A stretch of 64,000 nucleotides of DNA from Anaerolineae bacterium (lineage in GTDB: Bacteria; Chloroflexota; Anaerolineae; 4572-78; J111), in assembly GCA_022071955.1 (NCBI GenBank), contig JAJVIM010000003.1:372001-436000 (forward strand), in the 5' to 3' direction. This document shows, in pieces, positions 26,027 through 34,945 of this stretch. The position numbers were made by a program, and so were the translations under genes. The notes under the pieces are model-generated. The model did not search any database. It was not told the DNA's origin and worked only from the letters and a program-made list of their open reading frames with translations. Each line of letters opens with the position of its first letter. Positions within the stretch are counted from its first letter, which is position 1.

Positions 26027-28510
26027 ATGGTAAGTATCGTCATTGTCTCACATAGCGCCAAGCTGGCCGAAGGCGTACTGGACCTGGCCAACCAGATGGT
26101 GCAGGGACAGGTTGCCCTGGCGGCCGCCGGCGGAATCGATGACCCCGAACATCCCATTGGCACTGACGCCCACAAAGTTTACGAAGCCATCGAATCGGTG
26201 TACAGCCCGGACGGCGTGCTGGTATTGATGGATTTGGGCAGCGCCCTGCTGAGCGCTGAAATGGCGCTGGATTTCCTTACACCCGACCAGCAGGCTAACG
26301 TAAAGCTGTGCGCCGCGCCGCTGGTTGAAGGCGCTATGGCCGCCGCTGTTCAGGCTTCGGCGGGAGCCAGCCTTGAGCAGGTGCTGGCCGAAGCCCAGGA
26401 TGCGCTGGCGGCCAAAGTCAGCCAATTGGAAGCATACGCCCCGGAATCTGCGTCAACACCCCAACCGCAACCCGCAGCGGCAGCTACTGAACTGCGGCTC
26501 ACGGTTCGCAATCCGATGGGCCTCCACGCCCGGCCCGCGGCCAATTTTGTTAAAACAGCCAACCGTTTTCAGGCCGATATCTGGGTACGCAAGGGTGAAA
26601 AACAGGCCAACGCCAAAAGCATCAACCAGGTAGCCACCCTGGGCGTGCGACAGGGACAGGAAATTGTGATCTCTGCGGCCGGTGCAGACGCCGCCGCCGC
26701 GCTGGACGCAATTCAAGCCCTGGCCGCCGATAACTTTGGCGAACCGGACACGGTGGAGGTCAAACCGATGGCCCCGCTGGCAGCTCCCACCCCGGCCGCC
26801 GCCGGCGAGTTGGTCGGCATTCCGGCATCGCCCGGCGTGGCCATTGGCCCGGTGTACCAATACCGGCCGCGCCTGCCCGAAGTTGTCACTTACGCCGTAA
26901 CCGATCTGCCCGCGGAATGGCTGCGCTTGCAGGCGGCCATCGCTTCGGCGCATCAGGCCATTCAAGAGCTGCAAACCGAGGCCGTGGCCGCAGTTGGCCC
27001 CAACGAAGCCGCTATTTTTGGCGTGCACCAGATGTTTTTGCAGGACCCGGCCTTGCAGGACGACGCTCAACAGCGCATTTATCAGGGCAAACTCAATGCC
27101 GAAGCCGCCTGGCAGCAGGCCATCGACGCAATGGCCGCGCAATACGAAGCCATTGATGATGACTATTTGCGGGCCCGCGTTGCCGATGTGCGCGACGTTG
27201 GCCAGCGCGTGCTGCGCTACCTGCTGGGCGTTACCCAGCCGGAGATCAATTTTAGCCAGCCTGTCATTTTATTGGCCCGCGACCTGACCCCATCCGACAC
27301 CGCACGATTGAAGCCGGCCAGCGTACTGGGCATTTGCACCCAGTCCGGCGGGGCCACCTCGCACAGCGCCATTCTGGCCCGGGCGTTAGGCATCCCGGCG
27401 ATTGTGGGGCTGAACGGCGCGCTGGAGCAAACTGTCGATGGCCAAACCGTTGCCATCGACGGCGACAGCGGCCGGCTTTGGCTGCAACCCACGCCCGCCC
27501 AATTGGCCAATTTAACCGCCAAACGGGAAGCATGGCAGCAACAGCAGCAAGAATCGAAATTTGCCGGCCGGCAGCCGGCCGTCACCCAAGACGGGCAAAC
27601 CGTTGAAGTTGTAGCCAACATTGGCGGCCCGCGCGACACGGCCGCGGCGCTTGACTACGGCGCGGAAGGCGTTGGGCTGTTCCGCACCGAGTTTCTGTTT
27701 TTTGACCGTGACAGCGCCCCCTCGGAAGAGGAACAGTTGGCCGCCTACCAACAGGTTGCCGCGGCGATGGGCACGCGCCCACTGGTAATCCGCACGCTGG
27801 ATGTGGGCGGCGACAAACCGCTGCCCTATCTCAAAACCGGCGTAGAAGACAACCCGTTTTTAGGCTGGCGCGGCATCCGTTTTTGCCTGGATCAACCGGA
27901 ACTGTTCAAAACGCAACTGCGGGCCATTTTGCGGGCCAGCCTCGGTCACAATTTTAAGCTGATGTTCCCTATGATCGGCACCCTGGCCGAACTTAGGGCC
28001 GCCAAACAGATGCTGGCCGAGGCTCAGGCCGAACTGCGCGCCGCCGCCATCGAGTTTGATGAAGCGATGGAAGTTGGCATCATGGTCGAAGTGCCATCGG
28101 CGGTGGCCATTGCCGACCGACTGGCCGCCGAAGTGGATTTCTTTAGCATTGGCAGCAACGACCTGACCCAATACGTGATGGCCGCCGATCGCGGTAATGG
28201 CAAAGTGGCCGGCCTGGCTCGGGCGTTGCAACCGGCCGTGCTGCAAATGATCCGGCAAACGCTGCAAGCAGCGCAGGTCGCCGGGATTTGGGCGGGCATG
28301 TGCGGCGAAATGGCCGGCAACGCGCTGGCCACGCCGGTGCTGCTGGGATTGGGGCTGGATGAATTCAGCATGAGCGCAGCCAACATTCCGGCTGTCAAAG
28401 CGGTAATCCGCAAGCTGACGCAGGAACAGGCCCGGCACATCGCCGAGCAAGCACTGGCTCTGGACAGCGCCGAAGAGGTTCAGGCTTTTCTGGCTTCACT
28501 AAATTTATGA
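26027..28510 (+). CDS. dhaM: DhaM: EIIA-HPr-EI fusion, phosphoryl donor to DhaL
   Basis: 827 residues. Residues 1-130 are a mannose-type EIIA(Dha) with active His9 (IVIVSHSAKLAEG). Residues about 155-240 are HPr with GLHARPAA. From about 260 on is enzyme I: GIPASPGVAIGP, active His in GGATSHSAILARALGIPA, then the full PEP-binding barrel (GLFRTEFLFFDRD, DLTQYVMAADRGN and GMCGEMAG with the catalytic Cys). Unlike E. coli DhaM, whose EI part is cut short, this copy looks able to take phosphate from PEP itself, so PEP to EI to HPr to EIIA to DhaL could run within one chain. Linkers are Ala/Pro rich. Confidence 0.94.
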   Translation: MVSIVIVSHSAKLAEGVLDLANQMVQGQVALAAAGGIDDPEHPIGTDAHKVYEAIESVYSPDGVLVLMDLGSALLSAEMALDFLTPDQQANVKLCAAPLVEGAMAAAVQASAGASLEQVLAEAQDALAAKVSQLEAYAPESASTPQPQPAAAATELRLTVRNPMGLHARPAANFVKTANRFQADIWVRKGEKQANAKSINQVATLGVRQGQEIVISAAGADAAAALDAIQALAADNFGEPDTVEVKPMAPLAAPTPAAAGELVGIPASPGVAIGPVYQYRPRLPEVVTYAVTDLPAEWLRLQAAIASAHQAIQELQTEAVAAVGPNEAAIFGVHQMFLQDPALQDDAQQRIYQGKLNAEAAWQQAIDAMAAQYEAIDDDYLRARVADVRDVGQRVLRYLLGVTQPEINFSQPVILLARDLTPSDTARLKPASVLGICTQSGGATSHSAILARALGIPAIVGLNGALEQTVDGQTVAIDGDSGRLWLQPTPAQLANLTAKREAWQQQQQESKFAGRQPAVTQDGQTVEVVANIGGPRDTAAALDYGAEGVGLFRTEFLFFDRDSAPSEEEQLAAYQQVAAAMGTRPLVIRTLDVGGDKPLPYLKTGVEDNPFLGWRGIRFCLDQPELFKTQLRAILRASLGHNFKLMFPMIGTLAELRAAKQMLAEAQAELRAAAIEFDEAMEVGIMVEVPSAVAIADRLAAEVDFFSIGSNDLTQYVMAADRGNGKVAGLARALQPAVLQMIRQTLQAAQVAGIWAGMCGEMAGNALATPVLLGLGLDEFSMSAANIPAVKAVIRKLTQEQARHIAEQALALDSAEEVQAFLASLNL

Positions 28511-28561
28511 GCGGTTTTTGGCAGAACTTTAAAAAGTTACTACCTTTGCACTTTTAGAATC

Positions 28562-28643
28562 AGGACACAGATTTCGCAGATTTACACAGATGTTGTTGAA
28601 AATTTTTTACTTCACCTGTGTTTTCTGTGTAAATCTGTGTCCT
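28562..28643. repeat. ACACAGATTT inverted spacer repeat
   Basis: AGGACACAGATTT (28562-28574) is complementary to AAATCTGTGTCCT (28631-28643), and CAGATTTACACAGA (28577-28590) to TCTGTGTAAATCTG (28624-28637). This is a dispersed repeat type found in spacers. The 374-bp spacer also holds the terminator below and no gene. Confidence 0.65.
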
Positions 28644-28680
28644 ATTTTGAGCGAATTTAAAAAAGTAGAAACATAGTCAA

Positions 28681-28709
28681 AAGGTCTGGCGCGCGCCAGA
28701 CCTTTTTTT
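28681..28709 (+). terminator. Intrinsic terminator after dhaKLM
   Basis: AAGGTCTGGCG-CG-CGCCAGACCTT is followed by a T-tract to 28709. Confidence 0.88.
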
Positions 28710-28884
28710 ATTCCGTGCTCAAAATAGGGGTTGCACGCAATTGCACGAATCTCACACCAACCCGCTATAGTTTAGGAAGGTTGTTATATGTTAGAATGAC
28801 TCAAAATCAAGCAAATCAGGAGAAATTGCGTTAATTGGCCCACCAAATTGAGAAGCTTGCTGATTACCGGTTGGGAGGTTGGCA

Positions 28885-31002
28885 TTGAGTAAAAACCGCT
28901 TATCTTCGGAAACGATCCCGTCAAACGGCGTATTGATGGAAGGGCTGCTGCTGGCAGATGCCGCCGGGGTCATCCGTTTTGCCACGCCACCGGCAGAGCA
29001 GCTTTTTGGCCGTTCCTCGCGAGACCTGGTTGGTAAATCGCTGGCCGAGTTGCTTATCCCCGCCGATCGGCCGGGCGCTCAAAAAAAACTGGCGACTGCT
29101 GTCGCCCGGCCGGGGCTGAGCCTGGATGGCGTGTACACGCTGCGCCCCACTGATAACACTCAGACACGGCTTGAAACCGTCATCACCTGCCTGCCAGACC
29201 AACCGGACAGCAACACCGTGGTTGTTAACGTGCGCCCGGCAGCCTTTGGCGAAAAATTTCGCGCCCTGTACGAACTGTCGCCAGACGCCATCATTTTGGC
29301 CGGGGCCGATACCGGCATTATTGTTGATGCCAACCCGGCTGCGGCAAAACTACTACAGCGGCCGCACAATCAGATCATCGGCATGCATTTCACCGCGCTG
29401 CATCCCCCCGACCATGTGGCGCTGGCGCAAGAGGGCTTTACTTATCGGCGAGCCGCTGCCGAGGAGGATACTCCGCCAATTGAACATGATGTAATTTGCG
29501 GCGATGGGAGCCGTAAACCCGTTGAAATCCGTGCCCGGGCCATCACCCTTGATGGGCAGACGTATATGCTGGGCGTTTTCAGGGACATCACCGAACGCAA
29601 ACAGGCTGAACAGGTTCTCCGCCGCTACCAGCACATGATCTCGGCCTCCCCCAGTGCCTTAGCACTGGTAGACCGGAACTATGTGTACCGGATTGTCAAC
29701 GACATCCATTTGAGCCTAAACAACAGGGCCAGCAATGAAATTATTGATCATTCTGTGGCCGAAGTAGTAGGAACCGAATTATTTGAACGAATCTCCAAGC
29801 CGCATCTGGACCGCTGTTTTAACGGCGAAACCGTGCGCTACCAGGCCTGGCTTGATATTCCTGTCGAAGGCCGCCGCTTTATGGATATAACGTATGCCCC
29901 CTATCGGGACGACGACAACACCATTGGCGGCGCGCTGGTCAGCGCAAGGGACATCACCAACCTCAGCCGGACCGAGGAAGCGCTGCGCGAAAGCGAGTCG
30001 CGGTTTCGGGCGGTGTGGGAGATTACCTCCGACGCCCTGGTGCTGTCAGACTCCAAAGGCACAGTACTGGCCGCCAACCCGGCCTACGTCACCCTGTACG
30101 GCTATCCATCAGAACAAATCATTGGCAAAAGTATTGCCGTTGTCTTTCCGCCACACCGGCGGGCAGAAATACTGGAACACTACCGGGCGATATTTGAGGC
30201 ACCGGAGCCTTCACTGTCCTTTGAATCTGAAATTGTGCGCGCTAATGGCACACGGCGGCTGGTTGAAGCACAGATCAGTTTTATCACTCATAACACCTAC
30301 CGGGTAGCGATGCTCTCCACCATCCGGGACATTACCGAACGCAAACAGAAAGAGGAACAGATTAAAGCTGCCCTGGCAGAAAAAGAAGTGCTGCTGCGCG
30401 AACTGTATCATCGCACCAAAAATAATATGCAGGTCATTGGCTCGCTGCTGTCGTTGCAGGCCACGCAGGCCAAAAGCGCGTCTGTATCAACCGTGTTCAA
30501 AGAAATGGAAACCCGTATCCGGGCGATGGCCCTGGTTCACCAAAAACTCTACCAATCGCAAAACCTGTCGAGCATCGACCTGAAAGAATATATGAGCGAC
30601 CTGGCTATGCTGCTGGCCAGAAGTTACCGGCTCGATATGGGCCGGGTGTCGCTGACGCTGGAGTTGGAACCCGTGCCGGTGCTCATTGACACCGCCATCC
30701 CTTGCGGCCTGATTTTGCACGAGTTGATTTCTAATGCCTTTAAGCACGCCTTCCCCAACACTCGCCGCGGCGAGATCAAAATTTGCCTAAACAAAACTAA
30801 TGATGACATCATGCTTCAGGTAAGTGACAATGGTGTTGGGCTGCCCGCAGGTTTTGACCCAAGGCAGAGCCAAACTTTGGGCTTGCAAACAATTTTGGGT
30901 ATTGGCGAACATCAACTTCAGGGCCGGGTTAACCTCAAAAACGAGCCGGGAGTTACCTGCACCATCGAGTTTAAAGATAACCTTTACCAAGTCAGAATTT
31001 GA
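28885..31002 (+). CDS. PAS-domain histidine kinase, HisKA_2/HWE-like type
   Basis: About 705 residues. There is no membrane segment. At least four PAS modules are seen (near residues 15-110, 120-240 with LSPDAIILAGA, 245-365 and 370-490 with ITSDALVLSD and FRDITERK ends). The kinase core is of the HisKA_2 type: phospho-acceptor His in ELYHRTKNNMQVIGSLLSLQ, then ATPase motifs LILHELISNAFKHAF and DNGVGLP. The start is a TTG: TTG 28885 has GGGAGG at 28873-28878, while TTG 28879 is too close. The next gene, a receiver, overlaps its end, so they form a pair. Input signal unknown, possibly redox or light through PAS. Confidence 0.88.
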   Translation: MSKNRLSSETIPSNGVLMEGLLLADAAGVIRFATPPAEQLFGRSSRDLVGKSLAELLIPADRPGAQKKLATAVARPGLSLDGVYTLRPTDNTQTRLETVITCLPDQPDSNTVVVNVRPAAFGEKFRALYELSPDAIILAGADTGIIVDANPAAAKLLQRPHNQIIGMHFTALHPPDHVALAQEGFTYRRAAAEEDTPPIEHDVICGDGSRKPVEIRARAITLDGQTYMLGVFRDITERKQAEQVLRRYQHMISASPSALALVDRNYVYRIVNDIHLSLNNRASNEIIDHSVAEVVGTELFERISKPHLDRCFNGETVRYQAWLDIPVEGRRFMDITYAPYRDDDNTIGGALVSARDITNLSRTEEALRESESRFRAVWEITSDALVLSDSKGTVLAANPAYVTLYGYPSEQIIGKSIAVVFPPHRRAEILEHYRAIFEAPEPSLSFESEIVRANGTRRLVEAQISFITHNTYRVAMLSTIRDITERKQKEEQIKAALAEKEVLLRELYHRTKNNMQVIGSLLSLQATQAKSASVSTVFKEMETRIRAMALVHQKLYQSQNLSSIDLKEYMSDLAMLLARSYRLDMGRVSLTLELEPVPVLIDTAIPCGLILHELISNAFKHAFPNTRRGEIKICLNKTNDDIMLQVSDNGVGLPAGFDPRQSQTLGLQTILGIGEHQLQGRVNLKNEPGVTCTIEFKDNLYQVRI

Positions 31003-31013
31003 ATCAACGGCGG

Positions 31014-31367
31014 ATGAACATACTGATTGTCGAAGACGAATATCTGATTGCGCTGGTTTTGCAGCAGGATTTGATGCAACTAGGCCACACCATCATTGGT
31101 TTGGCCCCCACCGGCGAAAAAGCCGTAGAAATTGCCGTCGCCCAACCGCCAGACCTTATGTTTATCGACATCAGCCTGGCCGGCGCGCTGGATGGGGTTG
31201 AAACCGCGCAACAAATCCGCTCACAGATTGATGTGCCCATTATTTTTATGACCGGCTACGCCGACGACGAAATGATGAGTCGCGTCGCCCAGCTTGGGGC
31301 GCTGGCTTGCCTGATCAAGCCGATCCAAATTAACCAGGTTGTCCGGGCAATTGAGTTAATGGGATAA
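31014..31367 (+). CDS. Single-domain response regulator (receiver)
   Basis: 117 residues. Acidic pair in ILIVEDEYL, phospho-Asp in LMFIDISLAGALDGVE, Thr in FMTGYAD and Lys in LIKPIQ: all receiver residues are present. No output domain. This type often pairs with HisKA_2 kinases, and its gene directly follows one. ATG at 31014 is used; a TTG at 30999 overlapping the kinase stop is an alternative start. Confidence 0.88.
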   Translation: MNILIVEDEYLIALVLQQDLMQLGHTIIGLAPTGEKAVEIAVAQPPDLMFIDISLAGALDGVETAQQIRSQIDVPIIFMTGYADDEMMSRVAQLGALACLIKPIQINQVVRAIELMG

Positions 31368-31429
31368 TTCCCGATTTTTCTCAACGGTGGTAGCATTAAA
31401 CCGTTGACAAACTTTTATGACAAGAATTA

Positions 31430-31460
31430 CCCCTCCCCCATCCCCAAAAGGGGGAGGGAT
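31430..31460. repeat. CCCCTCCCCC/GGGGGAGGG inverted repeat
   Basis: CCCTCCCCC and GGGGGAGGG flank a short ATCCCCAAAA centre. The same text type recurs near 39244-39285. The rest of the spacer to 31562 has no gene. Confidence 0.5.
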
Positions 31461-31562
31461 AACTGAGGAATTGGTGTCACTTTTGAGCGCAAAGCATCCA
31501 AAAGTAACACTGTTTCCTTTAAATGCATGGTTACCATACTAAATCCAAAGGACAAAACAATT

Positions 31563-32330
31563 GTGGCAATAAGCGGTTTTGATTTACTGCTGGTAGGATT
31601 GGCCGCCATTGCCGGCGGCGCGGTAAACGCGCTGGCCGGGGGCGGTACTCTGATTACGTTTCCAATGCTCACTGCGGTAGGCGTACCGGCCGTGGCCGCT
31701 AACGTAACCAACACTGTGGCGCTCTGCCCCGGTTATCTGGGAGCCACTATGGCCCAATGGAACGATCTGCGCGGCCAGCGCCAGCGCTTGTGGTGGCTGG
31801 TGCCGGCTGGCATTATTGGCGGAATTGTCGGCGGGGTATTGCTGCTCAGCACCGGTGAGCGGGTGTTCCGGACGCTGGTGCCGTTTCTCATTTTGCTGGC
31901 TTCGGGGCTGCTGGCGGCGCAAGACCCGCTGCGGGCCTGGGTTATCCGGCGTACCAGCCAGGCCGGGCACGATGGCGATTCTGAGCAGTGGGCAACACTG
32001 CCGGTGGGGTTGGCCGCGGTTTACGGCGGCTATTTTGGCGCGGGATTGAGCGTAATTGTGCTGGCCGTGTTGGGGTTGGTGCTGGACGATTCGCTGACCC
32101 GGCTCAACGCCCTCAAACAGGCCATTGCTTTGAGTGTAAATGTGGCCGCCGCCATTTTCTTTTTATTTTCCGGCCGGGTGGTCTGGCTGGCGGCGCTGGT
32201 AATGGCCGTTGGCGCGCTGCTCGGGGGGGTGCTGGGCGGCCGGCTGGCCGGCAAAATTCAACCCGTAGTGCTGCGCCGGATTGTGGTCACTATCGGCGTG
32301 GCTGTGGCGACTATCTACCTGGTTGGCTAA
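31563..32330 (+). CDS. TSUP-family (TauE/SafE) membrane transporter
   Basis: 255 residues with about eight hydrophobic segments and the family motifs [17 protein letters not shown] near the N-terminus and [13 protein letters not shown] in the second half. TSUP proteins move sulfur-containing or organic anions across the membrane; the substrate here is unknown. GTG at 31563 is preferred because AAAGGA lies 10 nt upstream; ATG at 31527 has no ribosome site. Confidence 0.88.
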   Translation: MAISGFDLLLVGLAAIAGGAVNALAGGGTLITFPMLTAVGVPAVAANVTNTVALCPGYLGATMAQWNDLRGQRQRLWWLVPAGIIGGIVGGVLLLSTGERVFRTLVPFLILLASGLLAAQDPLRAWVIRRTSQAGHDGDSEQWATLPVGLAAVYGGYFGAGLSVIVLAVLGLVLDDSLTRLNALKQAIALSVNVAAAIFFLFSGRVVWLAALVMAVGALLGGVLGGRLAGKIQPVVLRRIVVTIGVAVATIYLVG

Positions 32331-33133
32331 CGCCGGTTAATGTTGATAAAACCCTGGTCGGGGCCAAGCTGGTCAAACTGAGCTTTGAGCAAATCGCGCT
32401 CAACGGATTTTCGGGCGATTTTGCGCTCAACTTCTGCCGCCATTTCCGCCAGCAAATCACGCCCCCGGCGGCGGGCGGCCTTTACTTCCAGGCTCACCTC
32501 AACACTGGGACGGTACGGCAGATGCCGCAGCTCCCGGTCAATTTCCCGCAATCGCTGCTGGCAGCGTGATAATTCGGCCTGCAAAGCGGCCACCAACTGG
32601 GCCTCGGTTTGGCCGGCGCGCCACCCGGTATCGATACCCGCCTCTGCCCCCTGAGCCAGAGCAACCAGTTCGGCCAGGCTACGGGCGGCGTAGGCATCGT
32701 TGATGGCTTGCATTTTTTGGGTGCGAAACAGCCGCTCCGGCTCAGTAGCGGCCAGATCAGGGTGAAAACGGCGGGCCAACTGCCGGTACAGCGCTTTGAT
32801 TTCAGCCTCACTGGCCGGGTTGAGCGGTTGAGCCGGCGGCGTCGGCGCGGCCGGCGGGGGAGCCTGCCACGTCCGGCGGTACTGGTCTTCCACAGAAATG
32901 TGAGGCGTGCCAAATATCTGTTTGTTGCGGGCAATTTGAATCCGCTCGTGATATTTTTGGATGTCCTGCTCCAGCGCCTCCAGGTTATCCAGCAAATAGC
33001 CCACCCGACCCTCAAATTCAATTTCAAAAGCGTTAATTTCCGCCAGCCGGTCGGCCAGTTCTGCCTCGGTCTCAATCAACCGGTTCTGGGCCTCGGCCAG
33101 CGCCGCCCGCAGCGCGTTCAGCTGATCGCTCAT
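32327..33133 (-). CDS. J-domain protein with N-terminal coiled coil
   Basis: 268 residues. Residues about 1-75 are a long coiled coil ([20 protein letters not shown]). Then a Pro/Ala linker, and near residues 115-160 a J domain with HPD in [10 protein letters not shown]. The C-terminal part is again helical and charged. J domains stimulate DnaK-type Hsp70 ATPase; this one lacks the zinc and substrate domains of DnaJ, so it is a class III type. Start at 33133 overlaps the stop of the ABC permease gene (ATGA). Convergent with the TSUP gene, overlapping by 4 bp. Confidence 0.78.
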   Translation of the reverse strand: MSDQLNALRAALAEAQNRLIETEAELADRLAEINAFEIEFEGRVGYLLDNLEALEQDIQKYHERIQIARNKQIFGTPHISVEDQYRRTWQAPPPAAPTPPAQPLNPASEAEIKALYRQLARRFHPDLAATEPERLFRTQKMQAINDAYAARSLAELVALAQGAEAGIDTGWRAGQTEAQLVAALQAELSRCQQRLREIDRELRHLPYRPSVEVSLEVKAARRRGRDLLAEMAAEVERKIARKSVERDLLKAQFDQLGPDQGFININRR

Positions 33134-34002
33134 TTTGAGCCTTCTTCCTTGAGCAGCCCCAGCGACAGGCCACGCACTACCCATCGCTGCGCCAACAGCA
33201 GAACCAGAGGCAGCGGCAGCATTACCAGCAACAAATGGCTGCCCACATATTCAAACTCAATGCCGTCTTTGGTGATCAATGAAGCAATAGACAACGGCGC
33301 GGTCCACGCCACCTGCCTGGCATTGACCAGTGCAAAGAAAAACTCGTTCCAACTTTGCGCAAAACAGAGAATCCCCGCCCCGAGCAGGGCTGGAAAAAGG
33401 ATTGGCACCATAATTTGCCGCAGCAGCGCCAGCCAGCCGCAACCATCTACCCGGGCTGCATCCAGCAGTTCGTCGGAGACTTCGGTCATCACGCTGTATA
33501 AAATCATCACGGTCAGCGGCAGCGCCAGAGAAACATGGGCAAATACCAGGGCCAGCAGCGTATCATCCAACCCCAGCCAGTGCATCATCATTGCATAGGG
33601 AATAACCACAACCATCGGCGGCACCAAATGCGGTATCAAAAACAGGCCCAGCAATGGCCAGATGGAGAGCCGGTCGCCGCGCATCAGGCGTAAACCAAAG
33701 GCGGCCAAACCGCCAAGAATCAAACTGACCCCGCTGGTCAGCGTGCCAACAATCAGGCTGTTTAACAGGCCGCGCCCCAGGCCGTATGGTTCGCCAAAAA
33801 CACGCCATTCGAGCAACCAGTGTTCGAGTGTGGGCTGAAACTGCAAAAACGGAATATATTTGGGCTGAAAAAAATCGCCCTCGTATTTGATAGACAGCAC
33901 CAATGCGCACCAAAAGGGAAAAATGGTTAACGCCAGCACAAATAACAGGACGAGATACACCAAACCGTACCGCCAGTGGCGAACTATCTTTATTCCGGGC
34001 AT
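33130..34002 (-). CDS. Sugar-type ABC transporter permease (MalG family), orphan
   Basis: 290 residues from ATG at 34002, preceded by GCAGGAGATT. Six hydrophobic segments and the ABC coupling (EAA) loop ELLDAARVDGCGWLALLRQI are present, as in MalG/UgpE permeases of CUT1 sugar importers. No matching MalF-type permease, binding protein or ATPase lies next to it, which is unusual since these genes normally come in sets. It is followed, with overlap, by the J-domain gene. Confidence 0.85.
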   Translation of the reverse strand: MPGIKIVRHWRYGLVYLVLLFVLALTIFPFWCALVLSIKYEGDFFQPKYIPFLQFQPTLEHWLLEWRVFGEPYGLGRGLLNSLIVGTLTSGVSLILGGLAAFGLRLMRGDRLSIWPLLGLFLIPHLVPPMVVVIPYAMMMHWLGLDDTLLALVFAHVSLALPLTVMILYSVMTEVSDELLDAARVDGCGWLALLRQIMVPILFPALLGAGILCFAQSWNEFFFALVNARQVAWTAPLSIASLITKDGIEFEYVGSHLLLVMLPLPLVLLLAQRWVVRGLSLGLLKEEGSK

Positions 34003-34081
34003 GTAATCTCCTGCAAAATCAAGCCAACCCACGGATAGCCGGGCCATTCGGCTCCGCCCCGGCAGCCCGATGTTTGGCAAT

Positions 34082-34474
34082 TCAGCCGCCGAGCCGCAGC
34101 CAGAGCCAAACCACGGCCGCGGCCAGCAGCAGCCACACCGCAACTATCACTGCGGCCGCAACCCGGCTGATCGGTTTTTGTTGCTGCGCCATATTTTGCG
34201 CCTGCTCGCGGCATTCGGCCAGCACATGGGGCGGGATCATTTTTAGCGCCAGCATAATCCCCAATGGCAGCAGAATCAAATCATCCAAATAGCCCAAAAT
34301 CGGGATGGGGTCTGGAATCAGGTCGATGGGGCTGAAGGCGTAGCCCACCACGCACGCGGCAAAAAGCCGGGCGTGCAGCGGCACGCGAGGGTCGCGGTAG
34401 GCCAGCCAGATGGCATAAATTTCAATTTTCAAGTGTTTGACCCGCTGCTTCCAACGATCAATGAACGCAGGCAT
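34082..34474 (-). CDS. YkvA/DUF1232 family membrane protein
   Basis: 130 residues. The family core is ARLFAACVVGYAFSPIDLIPD with IPILGYLDDLILLPLG, followed by a C-terminal membrane helix (VAAAVIVAVWLLLAAAVVW). Role unknown in the family. ATG at 34474 has GGGAG upstream; an ATG at 34492 does not. Confidence 0.85.
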   Translation of the reverse strand: MPAFIDRWKQRVKHLKIEIYAIWLAYRDPRVPLHARLFAACVVGYAFSPIDLIPDPIPILGYLDDLILLPLGIMLALKMIPPHVLAECREQAQNMAQQQKPISRVAAAVIVAVWLLLAAAVVWLWLRLGG

Positions 34475-34565
34475 GCGCGCAACTCCCGGCATTGTGCGGC
34501 GTTAGCGGTAGCTGAACCATCACTCTTTTTACTATTTTAGCCGTTGCCGGTCAGGAATCAATTTT

Positions 34566-34685
34566 GTAACTACTCAGCCGTCATGCCCGAATGTCTTTAT
34601 CGGGCATCCACTGAAGGCCAAAACGGTAGATTCCCGCTAAAAACACGCGGGAATGACATCCAGAATGGGGCGGCTGAGTAGTTAC
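34566..34685. mobile_element. 120-bp MITE with 15-bp terminal repeats and 8-bp target duplication
   Basis: GTAACTACTCAGCCG at 34566-34580 and its exact reverse complement at 34671-34685 bound the element. TCAATTTT lies directly outside each end (34558-34565 and 34686-34693), a perfect 8-bp target site duplication. The inside has two hairpins and no gene, so it would need a transposase from elsewhere. A partial copy is at 14315-14390. The element sits in the 471-bp spacer between the YkvA and patatin genes, which otherwise holds no gene. Confidence 0.85.
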
Positions 34686-34945
34686 TCAATTTTTCTTAAC
34701 AGGCCGGCCGGGAATTCTGGCAATCGGAATCCAGGTATGCTAAAATCACAAATGAGTCAACCAAGACAGCAATGTCAATGCCTGTCCCAAAAGGGATAAT
34801 GCCCGGCAGAATGAAGCCTCCCCGTGGGACGGATGAAAATTAACGTTTAACCGGTCAGGAGTCCCGCGTGGTGTTGGCGGGGTGACATGCCTGAGTATTT
34901 CCCTAATTCCTGACCCCTGAATCCTATTCGCGCAGGAGGTAAACA

